The notes: a model not told the origin generated them from the sequence alone. 64,000 bases of DNA from Ornithinibacillus salinisoli (GCF_042682545.1 NZ_JBHUHQ010000016.1), one strand, 5' to 3'. Numbered from the stretch's first letter, positions 51,876 through 60,526 are shown. Made by a program: numbers and translations.

Positions 51876-53096
51876 GTGAAGAATCCGAACGTAGTAGTTT
51901 TAGGTGCAGGTTATGGGGGATTAATGACCACTGTTAAATTACAGAAGTCATTAGGAGTAAACGAAGCAAACATCACTTTAGTTAACAAGAACGACTATCA
52001 TTATCAAACAACATGGTTACATGAAACAGCAGCTGGTACGATACATCATGATCAAACACGTATTCCACTAAAGGATGTCGTGAATATGAGCAAAGTGAAT
52101 TTTGTACAAGACACAGTAGTTGAAATCAAACCAGAAGAAAAGAAAGTAAAATTAGCTAATGGTGAGTTAGCGTATGATATTTTAGTTATTGGTCTTGGTT
52201 TTGAACCAGCTACATTTGGTATACCAGGACTTGAAGAAAATGCATTCATGATTAGTGATATCAATAGCTCACGTCTTATTAGAGAGCACTTAGAGCATAA
52301 TTTTGCGATGTATCATAATGAAGAAGAAAAAAATCCAGCTCGTTTAAACATTGTAGTTGGTGGTGGTGGATTTACAGGTATTGAATTTGTAGGTGAATTA
52401 GCAAACCGTATTCCAGAACTATGTGAGGAATATGATATTGATAAAGCCCAAGTACGTATTATTAACGTCGAGGGAGCACCTACCGTATTACCTGGATTTG
52501 ATCCAGAGCTAGTTGAATATGCAATGAATTCACTAGAATCTCGTGGTGTTGAATTTATCACAGGTGCATTACTGAAAGAAGCAAAAACAGACGGTATTGT
52601 TTATGAAAAAGACGGAAAACAAGTAGAAATACCAACAATGACAACTGTTTGGGCAGCTGGTGTCCGTGCTAACTCTATTGTTGAAAAATCTGGCTTTGAG
52701 AATAACCGTGGTAAAATTGAAGTACGCAAGGATATGCGTTCTCCAGAATATGATGATGTGTTTGTAGTAGGTGACTGTGCGTTGATTTGGAATCCAGAAG
52801 GAGATCGTCCTTATCCTCCAACTGCTCAAATTGCATTACAACAAGCAGATACCATTGCACATAATGTAAAAGCACTCGTTAAAGGACATCAAGAATTAGA
52901 TAGCTTTGAATTTAATTCGCTTGGAACATTGGCATCTCTTGGTCATAATGATGCAGTAGGTGTTATTATGAACAACCGCAAAGTATTTGGCTGGAAAGCT
53001 ACGTTCATGAAAAAGATGAGTGATAATCGTTACCTTCTTAAATTGGGCGGCGTTGGTTTGATGCTGAAAAAAGGAAAATTTAATTTCTTTTATTAA
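51876..53096 (+). CDS. yumB: Type II NADH dehydrogenase YumB
   Basis: A 406-residue non-proton-pumping NADH:quinone oxidoreductase. FAD motif VVLGAGYGGLMTTVKLQ, NADH motif IVVGGGGFTGIEFVGELA, then FVVGDCALIWNPEG and YPPTAQIALQQA. The C-terminus (LMLKKGKFNFFY) is the amphipathic membrane anchor of NDH-2 enzymes. GTG start behind GGAAGTGAT. Respiratory chain entry. B. subtilis yumB is the positional match; paralogues yjlD and yutJ exist elsewhere. Confidence 0.93.
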   Translation: MKNPNVVVLGAGYGGLMTTVKLQKSLGVNEANITLVNKNDYHYQTTWLHETAAGTIHHDQTRIPLKDVVNMSKVNFVQDTVVEIKPEEKKVKLANGELAYDILVIGLGFEPATFGIPGLEENAFMISDINSSRLIREHLEHNFAMYHNEEEKNPARLNIVVGGGGFTGIEFVGELANRIPELCEEYDIDKAQVRIINVEGAPTVLPGFDPELVEYAMNSLESRGVEFITGALLKEAKTDGIVYEKDGKQVEIPTMTTVWAAGVRANSIVEKSGFENNRGKIEVRKDMRSPEYDDVFVVGDCALIWNPEGDRPYPPTAQIALQQADTIAHNVKALVKGHQELDSFEFNSLGTLASLGHNDAVGVIMNNRKVFGWKATFMKKMSDNRYLLKLGGVGLMLKKGKFNFFY

Positions 53097-53136
53097 TTGA
53101 CAAATTATTGAACAGTATATCAGTTTATTGCACCAT

Positions 53137-53173
53137 AAAAAGCAAAGACAGCTAATTGTCTTTGCTTTTTTTA
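53137..53173 (+). terminator. Terminator after yumB
   Basis: AAAAAGCAAAGACA / TGTCTTTGCTTTTT with a 6-nt loop and T-tract. Confidence 0.92.
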
Positions 53174-53233
53174 TCATTTATTTATAGAATGTATCTAGTA
53201 TGAATAACTTCGATTGATAAAGGGGAATATACA

Positions 53234-53545
53234 TTGATACAGCTTATCGTTTCTATTTTACTATTTTTTGTTATCTTTTTTGGGATAGCCTTTATCTTAA
53301 ATATGCTATTAAGACGAACTTGGCTAATGGCTTTTATATATCCAATAATTATTATTTTAATTATTGATAATATGGCAACCACGAAATATTTTACAGAACC
53401 AGGAGTTGCTTTCGAGGCATTATGGACGAAGGTAGGCAATTTAACTACCATCGATATTGCCATCCTATTGGCTGGATTTGTAGGAACTATTGTTTCTGGA
53501 TTAGTCATTAAGTATTTACGTAAAAATGGATACCAAATGTTTTAA
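53234..53545 (+). CDS. yuiB: Membrane protein YuiB
   Basis: A 103-residue protein with three hydrophobic segments (about 1-22, 29-48, 74-93), full length for the YuiB family. TTG start behind AAAGGGG. Function unknown; conserved next to yumB and yuiC in Bacilli. Confidence 0.82.
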   Translation: MIQLIVSILLFFVIFFGIAFILNMLLRRTWLMAFIYPIIIILIIDNMATTKYFTEPGVAFEALWTKVGNLTTIDIAILLAGFVGTIVSGLVIKYLRKNGYQMF

Positions 53546-53642
53546 TTTTTTAATTATTAATACTTAAATGGACTGTTTTTATCCTAATTATGAATAAAAT
53601 GTTACTAGATTGGAAATGATGACATCCAGAGAGGTGTTATTA

Positions 53643-54338
53643 TTGAAAATCAGTAAAATTATGAGAAGGATAAGTATGACGATCTTGTTCTTGGCAGCAT
53701 TTTTGACGACACTTTCAAGTATCTCAAATGTCACCTTTGCAGATGTACAAGTCATGCTTGAATCAGATTCTTTAGGTGATTCTGTATCCACTATAGATTA
53801 TAAACAGGTGGAACATAGAAATGTAGCTTTAGAGGAAAAATCACTAAAACAACTAAAAGAGAAAAAAACATATATTTCAAGTGAAGAAATTGAAGGTCCG
53901 AAAACGTTAGAAGAAGCAGTCAATTATGAGCAGTATCCTAGTGCGACAGTTGTTGCTACAGGCTATACAGCTGGAGTGGAATCAACTGGAAAAACACCAG
54001 ATCATCCACAATATGGGATCACGTATTCTGGTGTAAAGGTAAAACGTGACATATATTCTACGATTGCTGCCGATCTATCTGTATATCCTATTGGAACGAT
54101 TATGTTTATACCTGATTATGGATTCGGCGTTGTTGCTGACAAAGGTGGAGCAATCAATGGGAATAAAATTGACTTATATTATGAAACAGTAGAAGATGTT
54201 TATGCCGAATGGGGTAAAAAAGAAGTAGATGTCTTCATTATTGAAATGGGTGACGGGAATCTAACAGAAGAAACGTTACTAGAATTAAATGAAGATGAAG
54301 CATTACAAGTATTTAGAGAGCAGATGAATAAGAGTTAA
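53643..54338 (+). CDS. yuiC: 3D-domain cell-wall protein YuiC
   Basis: A 231-residue exported protein. Start TTG 53643, 7 nt after GAGAGGTG, gives a good signal peptide (MKISKIMRRISMTILFLAAF then LTTLSS). The C-terminal 3D domain (about 105-200) has VVATGYTAG, DIYSTIAADLSVYPIGT and VVADKGGAINGNKIDLYYE with the three conserved Asp. B. subtilis YuiC is a MltA-like lytic transglycosylase of the stationary-phase muralytic (Sps) class. Frames starting earlier at 53610 lack an RBS. Confidence 0.9.
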   Translation: MKISKIMRRISMTILFLAAFLTTLSSISNVTFADVQVMLESDSLGDSVSTIDYKQVEHRNVALEEKSLKQLKEKKTYISSEEIEGPKTLEEAVNYEQYPSATVVATGYTAGVESTGKTPDHPQYGITYSGVKVKRDIYSTIAADLSVYPIGTIMFIPDYGFGVVADKGGAINGNKIDLYYETVEDVYAEWGKKEVDVFIIEMGDGNLTEETLLELNEDEALQVFREQMNKS

Positions 54339-54346
54339 AAAACTAC

Positions 54347-54387
54347 AAAAATGGACTTCCCGATAACATATCAGGAAGTCCATTTTA
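54347..54387. terminator. Bidirectional terminator yuiC/yuiD
   Basis: AAAATGGACTTCC / GGAAGTCCATTTT perfect stem between convergent genes. Confidence 0.88.
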
Positions 54388-54390
54388 CTA

Positions 54391-54864
54391 TCAATATAGT
54401 TGATAAAGTAAAAAAGCAATTAATATACCAAATAGTCCGCCAAAGAATACTTCAATTGGTTGATGTCCTAATAATTCTTTTAGCTCTTTACGTTTTTGAT
54501 ACTCTTCTTTTTTATTCCAATCTTTTGCTTCATCCACAAAATGTTGGAAATCTTTTATAAGCATATTAAGTACTACGGCTTGTTCTCCTGCATGTCTACG
54601 TACACCAGAGGCATCAAACATGATGATGACACTAAAAATGCATGCAATAGCGAACATGGATGAAGTAAAGCCTTCAACAATACCAATACTAGTAGATAAA
54701 GCAGTCACAGCAGCAGAGTGGCTACTAGGCATACCACCTGTACTAAATGCTAAGCTTGGTTTAAATTCCTTTGTAGCTAATAATGTAATAGGAATTTTAA
54801 TTACTTGAGCAAGGATAATTGCAGAAAAAGCTGCCCACAAAGGAAAATTTAAAAATATTTCCAT
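54391..54864 (-). CDS. yuiD: Divergent PAP2-family protein YuiD (DUF212)
   Basis: A 157-residue membrane protein with four hydrophobic segments. STGGMPSSHSAAVTAL and DASGVRRHAGEQA are the phosphatase-like motifs of DUF212 (divergent PAP2). Start at ATG with complement 54862-54864, RBS AAAGGAAG. Substrate unknown, perhaps a lipid phosphate. Confidence 0.9.
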   Translation of the reverse strand: MEIFLNFPLWAAFSAIILAQVIKIPITLLATKEFKPSLAFSTGGMPSSHSAAVTALSTSIGIVEGFTSSMFAIACIFSVIIMFDASGVRRHAGEQAVVLNMLIKDFQHFVDEAKDWNKKEEYQKRKELKELLGHQPIEVFFGGLFGILIAFLLYQLY

Positions 54865-54996
54865 GATGTAAATGCTTCCTTTCTTCATTATGATCGGTAT
54901 TGTCATTGCGTAAGATTATTATTATTAGACAATACAATCATTTTATCATAAGGGAAGAACAAAATCATGGAAAAAAAGCCTTATCTGTGATGAAGC

Positions 54997-55584
54997 TTAA
55001 GCAGCTACCTTCCGTTTAAATGTAATTCGCTTTGCGAGATTTACCATAAATACAGCAGCTAAACAGGCCAATGCACCATCTTTAATCATAAATGGAATCA
55101 TACCTGACCAAGCTAAAGCATAAGAGATATTTAATTCTAGCCATGTATTCATGGCTAGGTACATGTATGTGACCCCAATTCCATAATTTATAAATAAACC
55201 AATAATTGCTGCAAAAGTATATAGCGAAATCGAGTTCTTAGTATTTTTTTCTGTTATCCAACCAACGAAAAAGGCCATAAATATAAAAGAAATAATAAAT
55301 CCACCGGTCGGACTAATTAAGGCTAATGGACCTGCTGAAAAGTTAGCAAAAATTGGTACACCAGCAACTCCGACTAGCATATAGGTTACCATCGCAATAC
55401 TTCCAAGCTTCTTACCTAACATTAATCCAGCTAAAATAGCAAAGAATGTTTGCAAAGATAATGGAACAGTCGCTCCTCCGATTGGTATGGCGAGCATTGG
55501 AAACCAAACAGTAATATTCGCTCCTATTGCCATTAAGCAAACAAAAACGGCACCAAAAGTTAAATCAATAGCACGCAAATTCAT
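54997..55584 (-). CDS. bioY: Biotin transporter BioY
   Basis: A 195-residue S-component with six helices. Conserved BioY parts: GGATVPLSLQTFFAILAGLMLG and LISPTGGFIISF, which form the biotin pocket. Start at ATG (complement 55582-55584) after GAGAGGAGAAG. It may act alone or with the shared ECF module. A BirA operator upstream indicates biotin repression. Monocistronic. Confidence 0.95.
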   Translation of the reverse strand: MNLRAIDLTFGAVFVCLMAIGANITVWFPMLAIPIGGATVPLSLQTFFAILAGLMLGKKLGSIAMVTYMLVGVAGVPIFANFSAGPLALISPTGGFIISFIFMAFFVGWITEKNTKNSISLYTFAAIIGLFINYGIGVTYMYLAMNTWLELNISYALAWSGMIPFMIKDGALACLAAVFMVNLAKRITFKRKVAA

Positions 55585-55631
55585 ATATATCTTCTCCTCT
55601 CTATATTTGATATTAGCTTTGCTTTTTTTAA

Positions 55632-55661
55632 TTGTCAACCATTTTTTTATTAGGTTAACAA
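55632..55661. promoter_or_regulatory. BirA operator upstream of bioY
   Basis: TTGTCAACC, 12 nt, GGTTAACAA: inverted halves of the Gram-positive BirA site with one mismatch. It lies 48-77 nt upstream of bioY. Confidence 0.88.
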
Positions 55662-55671
55662 TAACTGCAAG

Positions 55672-55708
55672 AAAAAACAGTTTTTCAATAAAATCTTGAA
55701 AAACTGTC
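55672..55708 (-). terminator. Terminator of deoD
   Basis: ACAGTTTTTCAA / TTGAAAAACTGT with a 7-nt loop and T-tract on the minus strand. Confidence 0.9.
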
Positions 55709-55726
55709 TTCGTTCGTTAGCTAATA

Positions 55727-56434
55727 TTACTTAATCGCAGCTTCTAAGGCAATCTCCATCATCTCATTAAAAGTGGTTTGTCGCTCATCAGCAGATGTTT
55801 CTTCACCAGTTAAAATGTGATCTGATACAGTTAGTATGGATAATGCTTGGCGATCAAATTTTGCTGCTAAAGTATATAATGCTGTCGTTTCCATTTCAAC
55901 TGCTAGTACGTTATAGTTTGCAAGTAATTCATTAACTTCTTTAGCATTGTCTCGATAAAATGTATCACTAGTAAAGACATTACCAACCCGAAGATTCATA
56001 CCTTTTTCTGTACCAACATCATATGCCTTTTTCAATAAATCAAAATCTGCTAATGGGGCATAATCAATTCCATTGAAAATCATACGATTTATTTGTGAGT
56101 CTGTTGTTGATCCTTGAGCAAGAATGACATCACGAACCTTGACATCCTTTTGAATTGCTCCACAAGTACCAACACGGATTAATTTTTTTACATCATAACT
56201 TTGAATTAATTCATTCACATAAATAGAGATAGATGGAACACCCATCCCTGTACCTTGTACAGATACTCGCTCTCCTTTATAAGTTCCTGTATATCCATAC
56301 ATGCCACGAACCTGATTATATTGGGAGACATCATCTAAAAATGTATCTGCTATATATTTTGCACGTAGAGGGTCTCCTGGAAGTAAGATTTTATCTGCTA
56401 TTTCACCTTGTTTTGCTCCAATATGTACACTCAT
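55727..56434 (-). CDS. deoD: Purine nucleoside phosphorylase
   Basis: A 235-residue hexameric phosphorylase of the DeoD type. LLPGDPLRAKYIADTFL holds the phosphate Arg, VEMETTALYTLA the ribose/base Glu-Met-Glu, and VSDHIL the catalytic Asp. It splits purine nucleosides to base and ribose-1-phosphate. RBS AGGAGG. Single-gene unit with its own terminator. Confidence 0.96.
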   Translation of the reverse strand: MSVHIGAKQGEIADKILLPGDPLRAKYIADTFLDDVSQYNQVRGMYGYTGTYKGERVSVQGTGMGVPSISIYVNELIQSYDVKKLIRVGTCGAIQKDVKVRDVILAQGSTTDSQINRMIFNGIDYAPLADFDLLKKAYDVGTEKGMNLRVGNVFTSDTFYRDNAKEVNELLANYNVLAVEMETTALYTLAAKFDRQALSILTVSDHILTGEETSADERQTTFNEMMEIALEAAIK

Positions 56435-56522
56435 TTTCTAATCCTCCTAGTTAATCCTATCAAAAATAACATTAGCATATTGTAATTTTAAAAACAAACG
56501 ATTTCAAAATCATACAAATTGG

Positions 56523-56556
56523 TTTTCATAGAGCTCAAAATTGTATATAATACAAT
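56523..56556 (+). promoter_or_regulatory. Candidate ptsH promoter with overlapping palindrome
   Basis: TTTTCA (56523-56528), 17 nt, TATAAT (56546-56551). The -10 lies inside the perfect palindrome ATTGTATATAATACAAT (56540-56556), an operator-like arrangement. Confidence 0.5.
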
Positions 56557-56664
56557 TAGTTCAATTATTCACGAGTTGAATTGATTTTATTAGTGAAAAA
56601 TTGCATACAATAGTACATATTCAATTTGTACAAGTAAACAATATGATTGGAAGGATGAATGAAA

Positions 56665-56928
56665 ATGAAAGAAAAAACATTTACAATAACGGCAGATACT
56701 GGTGTACATGCTCGTCCAGCTACATTGTTAGTAAATAAAGCAGGTCAATATCAATCAGATGTAGAACTTACTTATAATGATAAAACTGTAAACCTAAAAT
56801 CAATTATGGGTGTTATGTCACTTGGTATTCCTAAAGATGCTGAAATTAAAGTTACTGCAAACGGTAATGATGAAGATGAAGCAATCGCTGGAGTAGAAGA
56901 AGTAATTAAAGAAAACTTAGGTGAATAA
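56665..56928 (+). CDS. ptsH: Phosphocarrier protein HPr
   Basis: An 87-residue HPr. Starting at ATG 56665 (AAGGA 9 nt upstream) puts His15 in TGVHARPAT and Ser46 in LKSIMG at their canonical numbers. His15 carries phosphate from enzyme I to sugar permeases; Ser46 is the HPrK/P site for CcpA signalling. His15 excludes Crh. It stands alone with its own terminator, not with ptsI as in most Bacilli. Confidence 0.93.
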   Translation: MKEKTFTITADTGVHARPATLLVNKAGQYQSDVELTYNDKTVNLKSIMGVMSLGIPKDAEIKVTANGNDEDEAIAGVEEVIKENLGE

Positions 56929-56965
56929 TAAAAAGTCTAGAGAGTGTTTTCTCTAGACTTTTTCA
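56929..56965. terminator. Bidirectional terminator ptsH/kapB
   Basis: AAAAAGTCTAGAGA / TCTCTAGACTTTTT perfect stem between convergent genes. Confidence 0.93.
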
Positions 56966-57358
56966 TTGATAATAACTTTTTCCATATTCTCTTTGTTCGA
57001 GGTTCTCTAACGTATTTAATGCTTTCTTGTTAAATTCTGTATCTTTCATGGATAATTGTTCTTTTAGTCTGTCTATTGCTTTCAGGAGTGATTCTTTATA
57101 ATTTGGTATCCCTTCCTCATAAGGGAAAACAGCCCCTTTTAGAACATTCATTTTTTCAAATTTAGCAAGAGCTTTCCTTTCATGAAAGAATACCCCATCC
57201 ACTTGTTTGGGATGATGGAGGTCACCTTGCATAGGGTGTTTCTCTACACCCAGTACCTTAACTAAATAACTTTCCCCTCGATCTTCAACGATTTCTCCTA
57301 TGTAAACGCCAGATTTATAATTAGCCCGAACATGCTCACCGATCGAAACATTTCCCAA
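56963..57358 (-). CDS. kapB: Kinase-associated lipoprotein B, KapB
   Basis: A 131-residue protein matching KapB: YKSGVYIGEIVED, GDLHHPKQVDGVFFHERKAL and PNYKESLLKAIDRLKEQL. I place the start at TTG (complement 57356-57358), 8 nt after AAAGGTG, which aligns best with B. subtilis KapB; a frame 21 nt longer has no RBS. KapB activates the KinB branch of the sporulation phosphorelay. kinB is not next to it here. No lipobox is visible, despite the historical name. Confidence 0.88.
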   Translation of the reverse strand: MGNVSIGEHVRANYKSGVYIGEIVEDRGESYLVKVLGVEKHPMQGDLHHPKQVDGVFFHERKALAKFEKMNVLKGAVFPYEEGIPNYKESLLKAIDRLKEQLSMKDTEFNKKALNTLENLEQREYGKSYYQ

Positions 57359-57478
57359 TATATTCACGCACCTTTCCATTCTATTTTGCCAAATATATTA
57401 CAAATTAGCGAACATTTGCTTTTTCTATTTATGAAATCAGATATTTGTTATACTATAATTCAGAAGGACGTGATTAAC

Positions 57479-57658
57479 ATGATGGAGTTTCTTTATTTTC
57501 CAGATGATAAATCAGAATATATCCCAGCAATTATTACATTGGTTGTATTTATGATTGGTGCGGCATTCACAATGTATTTTTTATTTAAGAAATCAAAAAA
57601 AGAAGAGAAAGACTTTGATGAAAAATATAAGCAATTAGATAATGAATTTAAAGATTAA
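57479..57658 (+). CDS. Small membrane protein, unknown function
   Basis: A 59-residue protein with one helix (about 15-36, IPAIITLVVFMIGAAFTMYF) and a charged C-terminal tail rich in Lys, Glu and Asp. AAGGA is 10 nt before the ATG. TATACT-like -10 sequence upstream (57450 region). Resembles small CcoQ/FixQ-like or DUF-type helpers in shape only. Between kapB and sodC. Confidence 0.65.
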   Translation: MMEFLYFPDDKSEYIPAIITLVVFMIGAAFTMYFLFKKSKKEEKDFDEKYKQLDNEFKD

Positions 57659-57660
57659 GT

Positions 57661-57707
57661 AAAAAAGCAGGAATTTACCTACTGAATAAGGTTAACTCCC
57701 GCTTTTC
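57661..57707 (+). terminator. Imperfect terminator-like hairpin
   Basis: AAAAGCAGGAATTTACCT against AGGTTAACTCCCGCTTTT with three mismatches, then CC and TT. Moderate. Confidence 0.5.
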
Positions 57708-57772
57708 CTTATGTTTACTCCTTTACTTTTTTGGAATACTAATTGTAGATCGATTGTAAAGGAGTAATTAAC

Positions 57773-58357
57773 ATGCGTTTTTTATTTTTAATGCTATTAT
57801 TCGTTTTAGCTTCCTGTCAACCAAACGAAGAGATTACATCTAAAACGGTTGATATGTATAATACTGATGGAGATATGGTCGGAACCGCAGAACTAACTGA
57901 ACAACCGGATGGTGTAGAAGTGAAACTTACTTTAGAAGGGTTAACTCCCGGTTTTCATGGAGCACATATTCATGAGTTTCCGATATGTGAAGGACCAGAT
58001 TTTCAATCAGCTGGAAATCATTTAGATCCAGAAGGGAATGAACATGGATTGATGCACCCAGACGGAGCTCATTTAGGGGATTTACCGAACGTAGAAGCAG
58101 ATGATGGGGGACTTGTCGATGCTGAATTAATGTTAGCGGGTGCTACGCTAACAGATGGTAAAAATTCAATCTTAACTGGAGAAGGCACTTCGTTAGTTAT
58201 TACTGAGGGGCAGGATGATGGTGTTAGTCAGCCTGCTGGTGATTCTGGGGCTCGAGTTCTTTGTGGAGAAATAAAGTCAGGTAAACAGGATGAGTCTACA
58301 GAGTCACCGGAATCTCCTACAGACCCAACTGACACGAATGAGGATCAAGGGAAATAA
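57773..58357 (+). CDS. Cu/Zn superoxide dismutase-like lipoprotein, YojM type
   Basis: A 194-residue lipoprotein (signal peptide, LASC with Cys15). SOD fold with Cu ligands His65, His67 (GAHIHEF) and His83, Zn ligands His83, His91, His100 and Asp103, and the Cys72-Cys164 disulfide. The fourth Cu ligand is missing: in the usual SLVIHxxxDD the His is Thr144 (SLVITEGQDD). B. subtilis YojM likewise lacks Cu ligands. So dismutase activity is doubtful; zinc binding is likely. The tail (171-194) is acidic and Pro/Thr-rich. Confidence 0.9.
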   Translation: MRFLFLMLLFVLASCQPNEEITSKTVDMYNTDGDMVGTAELTEQPDGVEVKLTLEGLTPGFHGAHIHEFPICEGPDFQSAGNHLDPEGNEHGLMHPDGAHLGDLPNVEADDGGLVDAELMLAGATLTDGKNSILTGEGTSLVITEGQDDGVSQPAGDSGARVLCGEIKSGKQDESTESPESPTDPTDTNEDQGK

Positions 58358-58407
58358 GAAAGGCAACATATATTAATTAGAAAATCAAGAGTATAAAAGC
58401 AGCTGTA

Positions 58408-58440
58408 CAAACGCTCAGAAATTTTTTCTGAGCGTTTGTG
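58408..58440. terminator. Terminator after the SOD-like gene
   Basis: ACAAACGCTCAGAAA / TTTCTGAGCGTTTGT perfect palindrome around a short T loop; T-run lies in the loop rather than after it. The about 100 nt to patB hold nothing else clear. Confidence 0.7.
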
Positions 58441-58544
58441 CAAAATAACTTGTATTTTAAAGCAATAGATCCGCTAAAGCAGGTTAAGATTAAGAAGCAA
58501 ACTTGTAGCGGACATGTCAGCAAGCTCCATAGAAAAAGCTTTTT

Positions 58545-59714
58545 TTACTTCTTATTCGTAATAGCATCGATTATTCGTTGTACACCCTCTTCTAAGATCA
58601 CTCTTGGACAAGCAATATTCATACGCATGAACTTAGATCCATCTTCCCCATATTCAATACCGGTATTTAGACCTACTTTAGCTTTTTCTATCATAAATTT
58701 CTTCAAAGCCTTATCATCCATCTCTAACGAATTGCAATCTATCCAAACCAAATATGTACCTTCTGAACGAATTACTTGAAGGCTAGTATGTTTTTCAAGC
58801 ATTTCTGTAACATAATTTCGGTGTTCATATAATACGGTCCGTAATTCATCTAGCCATTTATCCCCATGTTTATATGCTGCTTCGAGTGCTGTCGTTGCCA
58901 TTGTATTAAGAAGATGGTGTCCTTGCTTTGACAAATTATCATCTAATAATCCTCGATTCGTTTTATTAGATGTAATAATATAGGATGCTTGTAATCCAGC
59001 AAGATTAAATGTTTTGGATGGAGCCATACAAGTAATCGTACGGTCCGCGATTTCATCTGAAAGTGACGCAATCGGTATATGAAGTTCATCAGGATTGATA
59101 AGGTCAGCATGTATTTCATCCGAAAAGATCATTACGTTATATTTCATACACAGTTGGGCCATTTCTGTTAATTCTTCCTTTGTCCAGACTCTTCCTACTG
59201 GATTATGAGGAGAGCATAAAATAAATGCTTTTACACCACTTTTTAGTTTTTCTTCAAAGTCATGAAAATCAATATGATAATAATTATTTCTAAGTACCAG
59301 TGGATTCTTTATCACATGGCGATCGTGTTTTTCAATGACACTATAAAAAGGTGTGTATACCGGTGTTTGTATCAAAATCTTATCTTCTGGTTTTGTAAAT
59401 GTCTGAATAGCCATAAGAAGGCTTGTAACTACTCCTGGACTAAATGATAGCCATGCTTTATTTATCTCCCAACTATGGCGCTTTACATGCCAGTTTGTTA
59501 TTGCATCTTTCACGGAGTTATCAATAACCGTATATCCATATATACCATGCCTAGCCCGATCTATAATTGCCTCGTTTACTTCTTCAGGTGCTCTGAAATC
59601 CATGTCCGCTACCCACATAGGAAGTACCTCTGTTGACTGAAATACTGCATCAAGCATATCCCATTTTACTGAACGGGTATTTCTTCGTTCATGGACCTGA
59701 TTAAATATTTTCAT
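58545..59714 (-). CDS. patB: Cystathionine beta-lyase PatB (MalY/PatB family)
   Basis: A 389-residue PLP enzyme. PLP Lys in MAPSKTFNLAGLQ, with CSPHNPVGRVW and FSDEIHADL also typical. Start at ATG (complement 59712-59714) after AGGAGG. MalY/PatB enzymes cleave C-S bonds of cystathionine and cysteine conjugates. In B. subtilis patB adjoins kinB-kapB-kapD, as here it lies near kapB. Confidence 0.92.
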   Translation of the reverse strand: MKIFNQVHERRNTRSVKWDMLDAVFQSTEVLPMWVADMDFRAPEEVNEAIIDRARHGIYGYTVIDNSVKDAITNWHVKRHSWEINKAWLSFSPGVVTSLLMAIQTFTKPEDKILIQTPVYTPFYSVIEKHDRHVIKNPLVLRNNYYHIDFHDFEEKLKSGVKAFILCSPHNPVGRVWTKEELTEMAQLCMKYNVMIFSDEIHADLINPDELHIPIASLSDEIADRTITCMAPSKTFNLAGLQASYIITSNKTNRGLLDDNLSKQGHHLLNTMATTALEAAYKHGDKWLDELRTVLYEHRNYVTEMLEKHTSLQVIRSEGTYLVWIDCNSLEMDDKALKKFMIEKAKVGLNTGIEYGEDGSKFMRMNIACPRVILEEGVQRIIDAITNKK

Positions 59715-59800
59715 AACTAAACCTCCTAATATTTCATTAAGGTTATTATAACGAAGCAATAAATAAAATGATATTATTAAACTTACAAGTGAAAAAGCAA

Positions 59801-59830
59801 AAAAAAAGCAAAGCGTTAAACGCCTTGCTT
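59801..59830 (-). terminator. Orphan minus-strand terminator
   Basis: On the minus strand AAGCAAGGCG, TTTAA loop, CGCTTTGCTT and then about nine T. No minus-strand protein gene lies just upstream of it. Confidence 0.85.
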
Positions 59831-59876
59831 ACAGGGGGAATACGAGAAAGTCTTACGATAATAGTTTTACCCTGTT
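59801..59876 (-). ncRNA. Candidate small RNA with C-rich stretch
   Basis: A possible RNA of about 75 nt ending at the orphan terminator. It would begin near ACAGGG and carry TTCCCCCTGT single-stranded ahead of the terminator hairpin, like the C-rich boxes of Gram-positive regulatory RNAs that bind SD sequences. A weak -10 (TATATT, complement of 59879-59884) is present but no clear -35. Confidence 0.3.
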
Positions 59877-59917
59877 ACAATATATTTAAACATGTTTTTT
59901 TTATTTTTTTATTTTGA

Positions 59918-59947
59918 TGAAACATTTCCACGTAAAAGATTCGTTTA
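59918..59947 (+). promoter_or_regulatory. Candidate ECF-type promoter
   Basis: TGAAAC (59918-59923), 18 nt, CGTTTA (59942-59947). The AAC/CGT elements suit ECF self-regulation, but spacing is about 2 nt longer than the usual 16. Confidence 0.4.
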
Positions 59948-59974
59948 ATAGATAAGGTAAAGGGGGAGAAAGTA

Positions 59975-60526
59975 GTGGAAGAGGGGCAGTTAATTCAATT
60001 AGTAAAAGAAAATGATGAAAACGCATTCGAGCAACTTATAGAAAAATATAAACCCATCGTAGAACGTTTTGCTTTTCAATTCGGGGTAAGTCCTGAATAC
60101 ATACCAGATATTGTTCAAGAAACATTTATAAAAGTTTATCGCAAACTTCACCAGTACAACTCGGGGAGATTATCGACATGGATTTACCGTATCACTTTAA
60201 ATACTGCAAGAGATCATTTTCGTAAACAACAAAAAGATAAAAAGGTATTACATAAAGCTACAGAAATTCAGAAAATGCAACATAGTTATGGGTATTATTT
60301 TGAAAAAGAGGAACATGTAATAATCCACGAATGCTTACAAGATATGGATCAGAAGTATAGATCACCTTTGATCTTATTTTACTTTCATGATAAAACGTAC
60401 GATGATATTGGCAAGATCCTTAGACTGAAAACATCCGTAGTGAAAACAAGAATTCATCGAGCAAAAAAGCATCTCAAAAAAGCATATGAAAAAATGGAGG
60501 TACAGGAGGTGTTGTTACATGGATGA
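59975..60526 (+). CDS. ECF-family RNA polymerase sigma factor
   Basis: A 183-residue ECF sigma factor with region 2 (EYIPDIVQETFIKVYRKL and LSTWIYRITLNTARDHFRKQ) and region 4 (KTYDDIGKILRLKTSVVKTR, then HRAKKHLKKA). GTG start behind GGGGGAG. It overlaps the next gene by 8 bp, a hallmark of sigma/anti-sigma pairs. I cannot assign it to SigW, X, M or V; the novel anti-sigma argues for a separate group. Likely an envelope-stress regulator. Confidence 0.92.
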   Translation: MEEGQLIQLVKENDENAFEQLIEKYKPIVERFAFQFGVSPEYIPDIVQETFIKVYRKLHQYNSGRLSTWIYRITLNTARDHFRKQQKDKKVLHKATEIQKMQHSYGYYFEKEEHVIIHECLQDMDQKYRSPLILFYFHDKTYDDIGKILRLKTSVVKTRIHRAKKHLKKAYEKMEVQEVLLHG

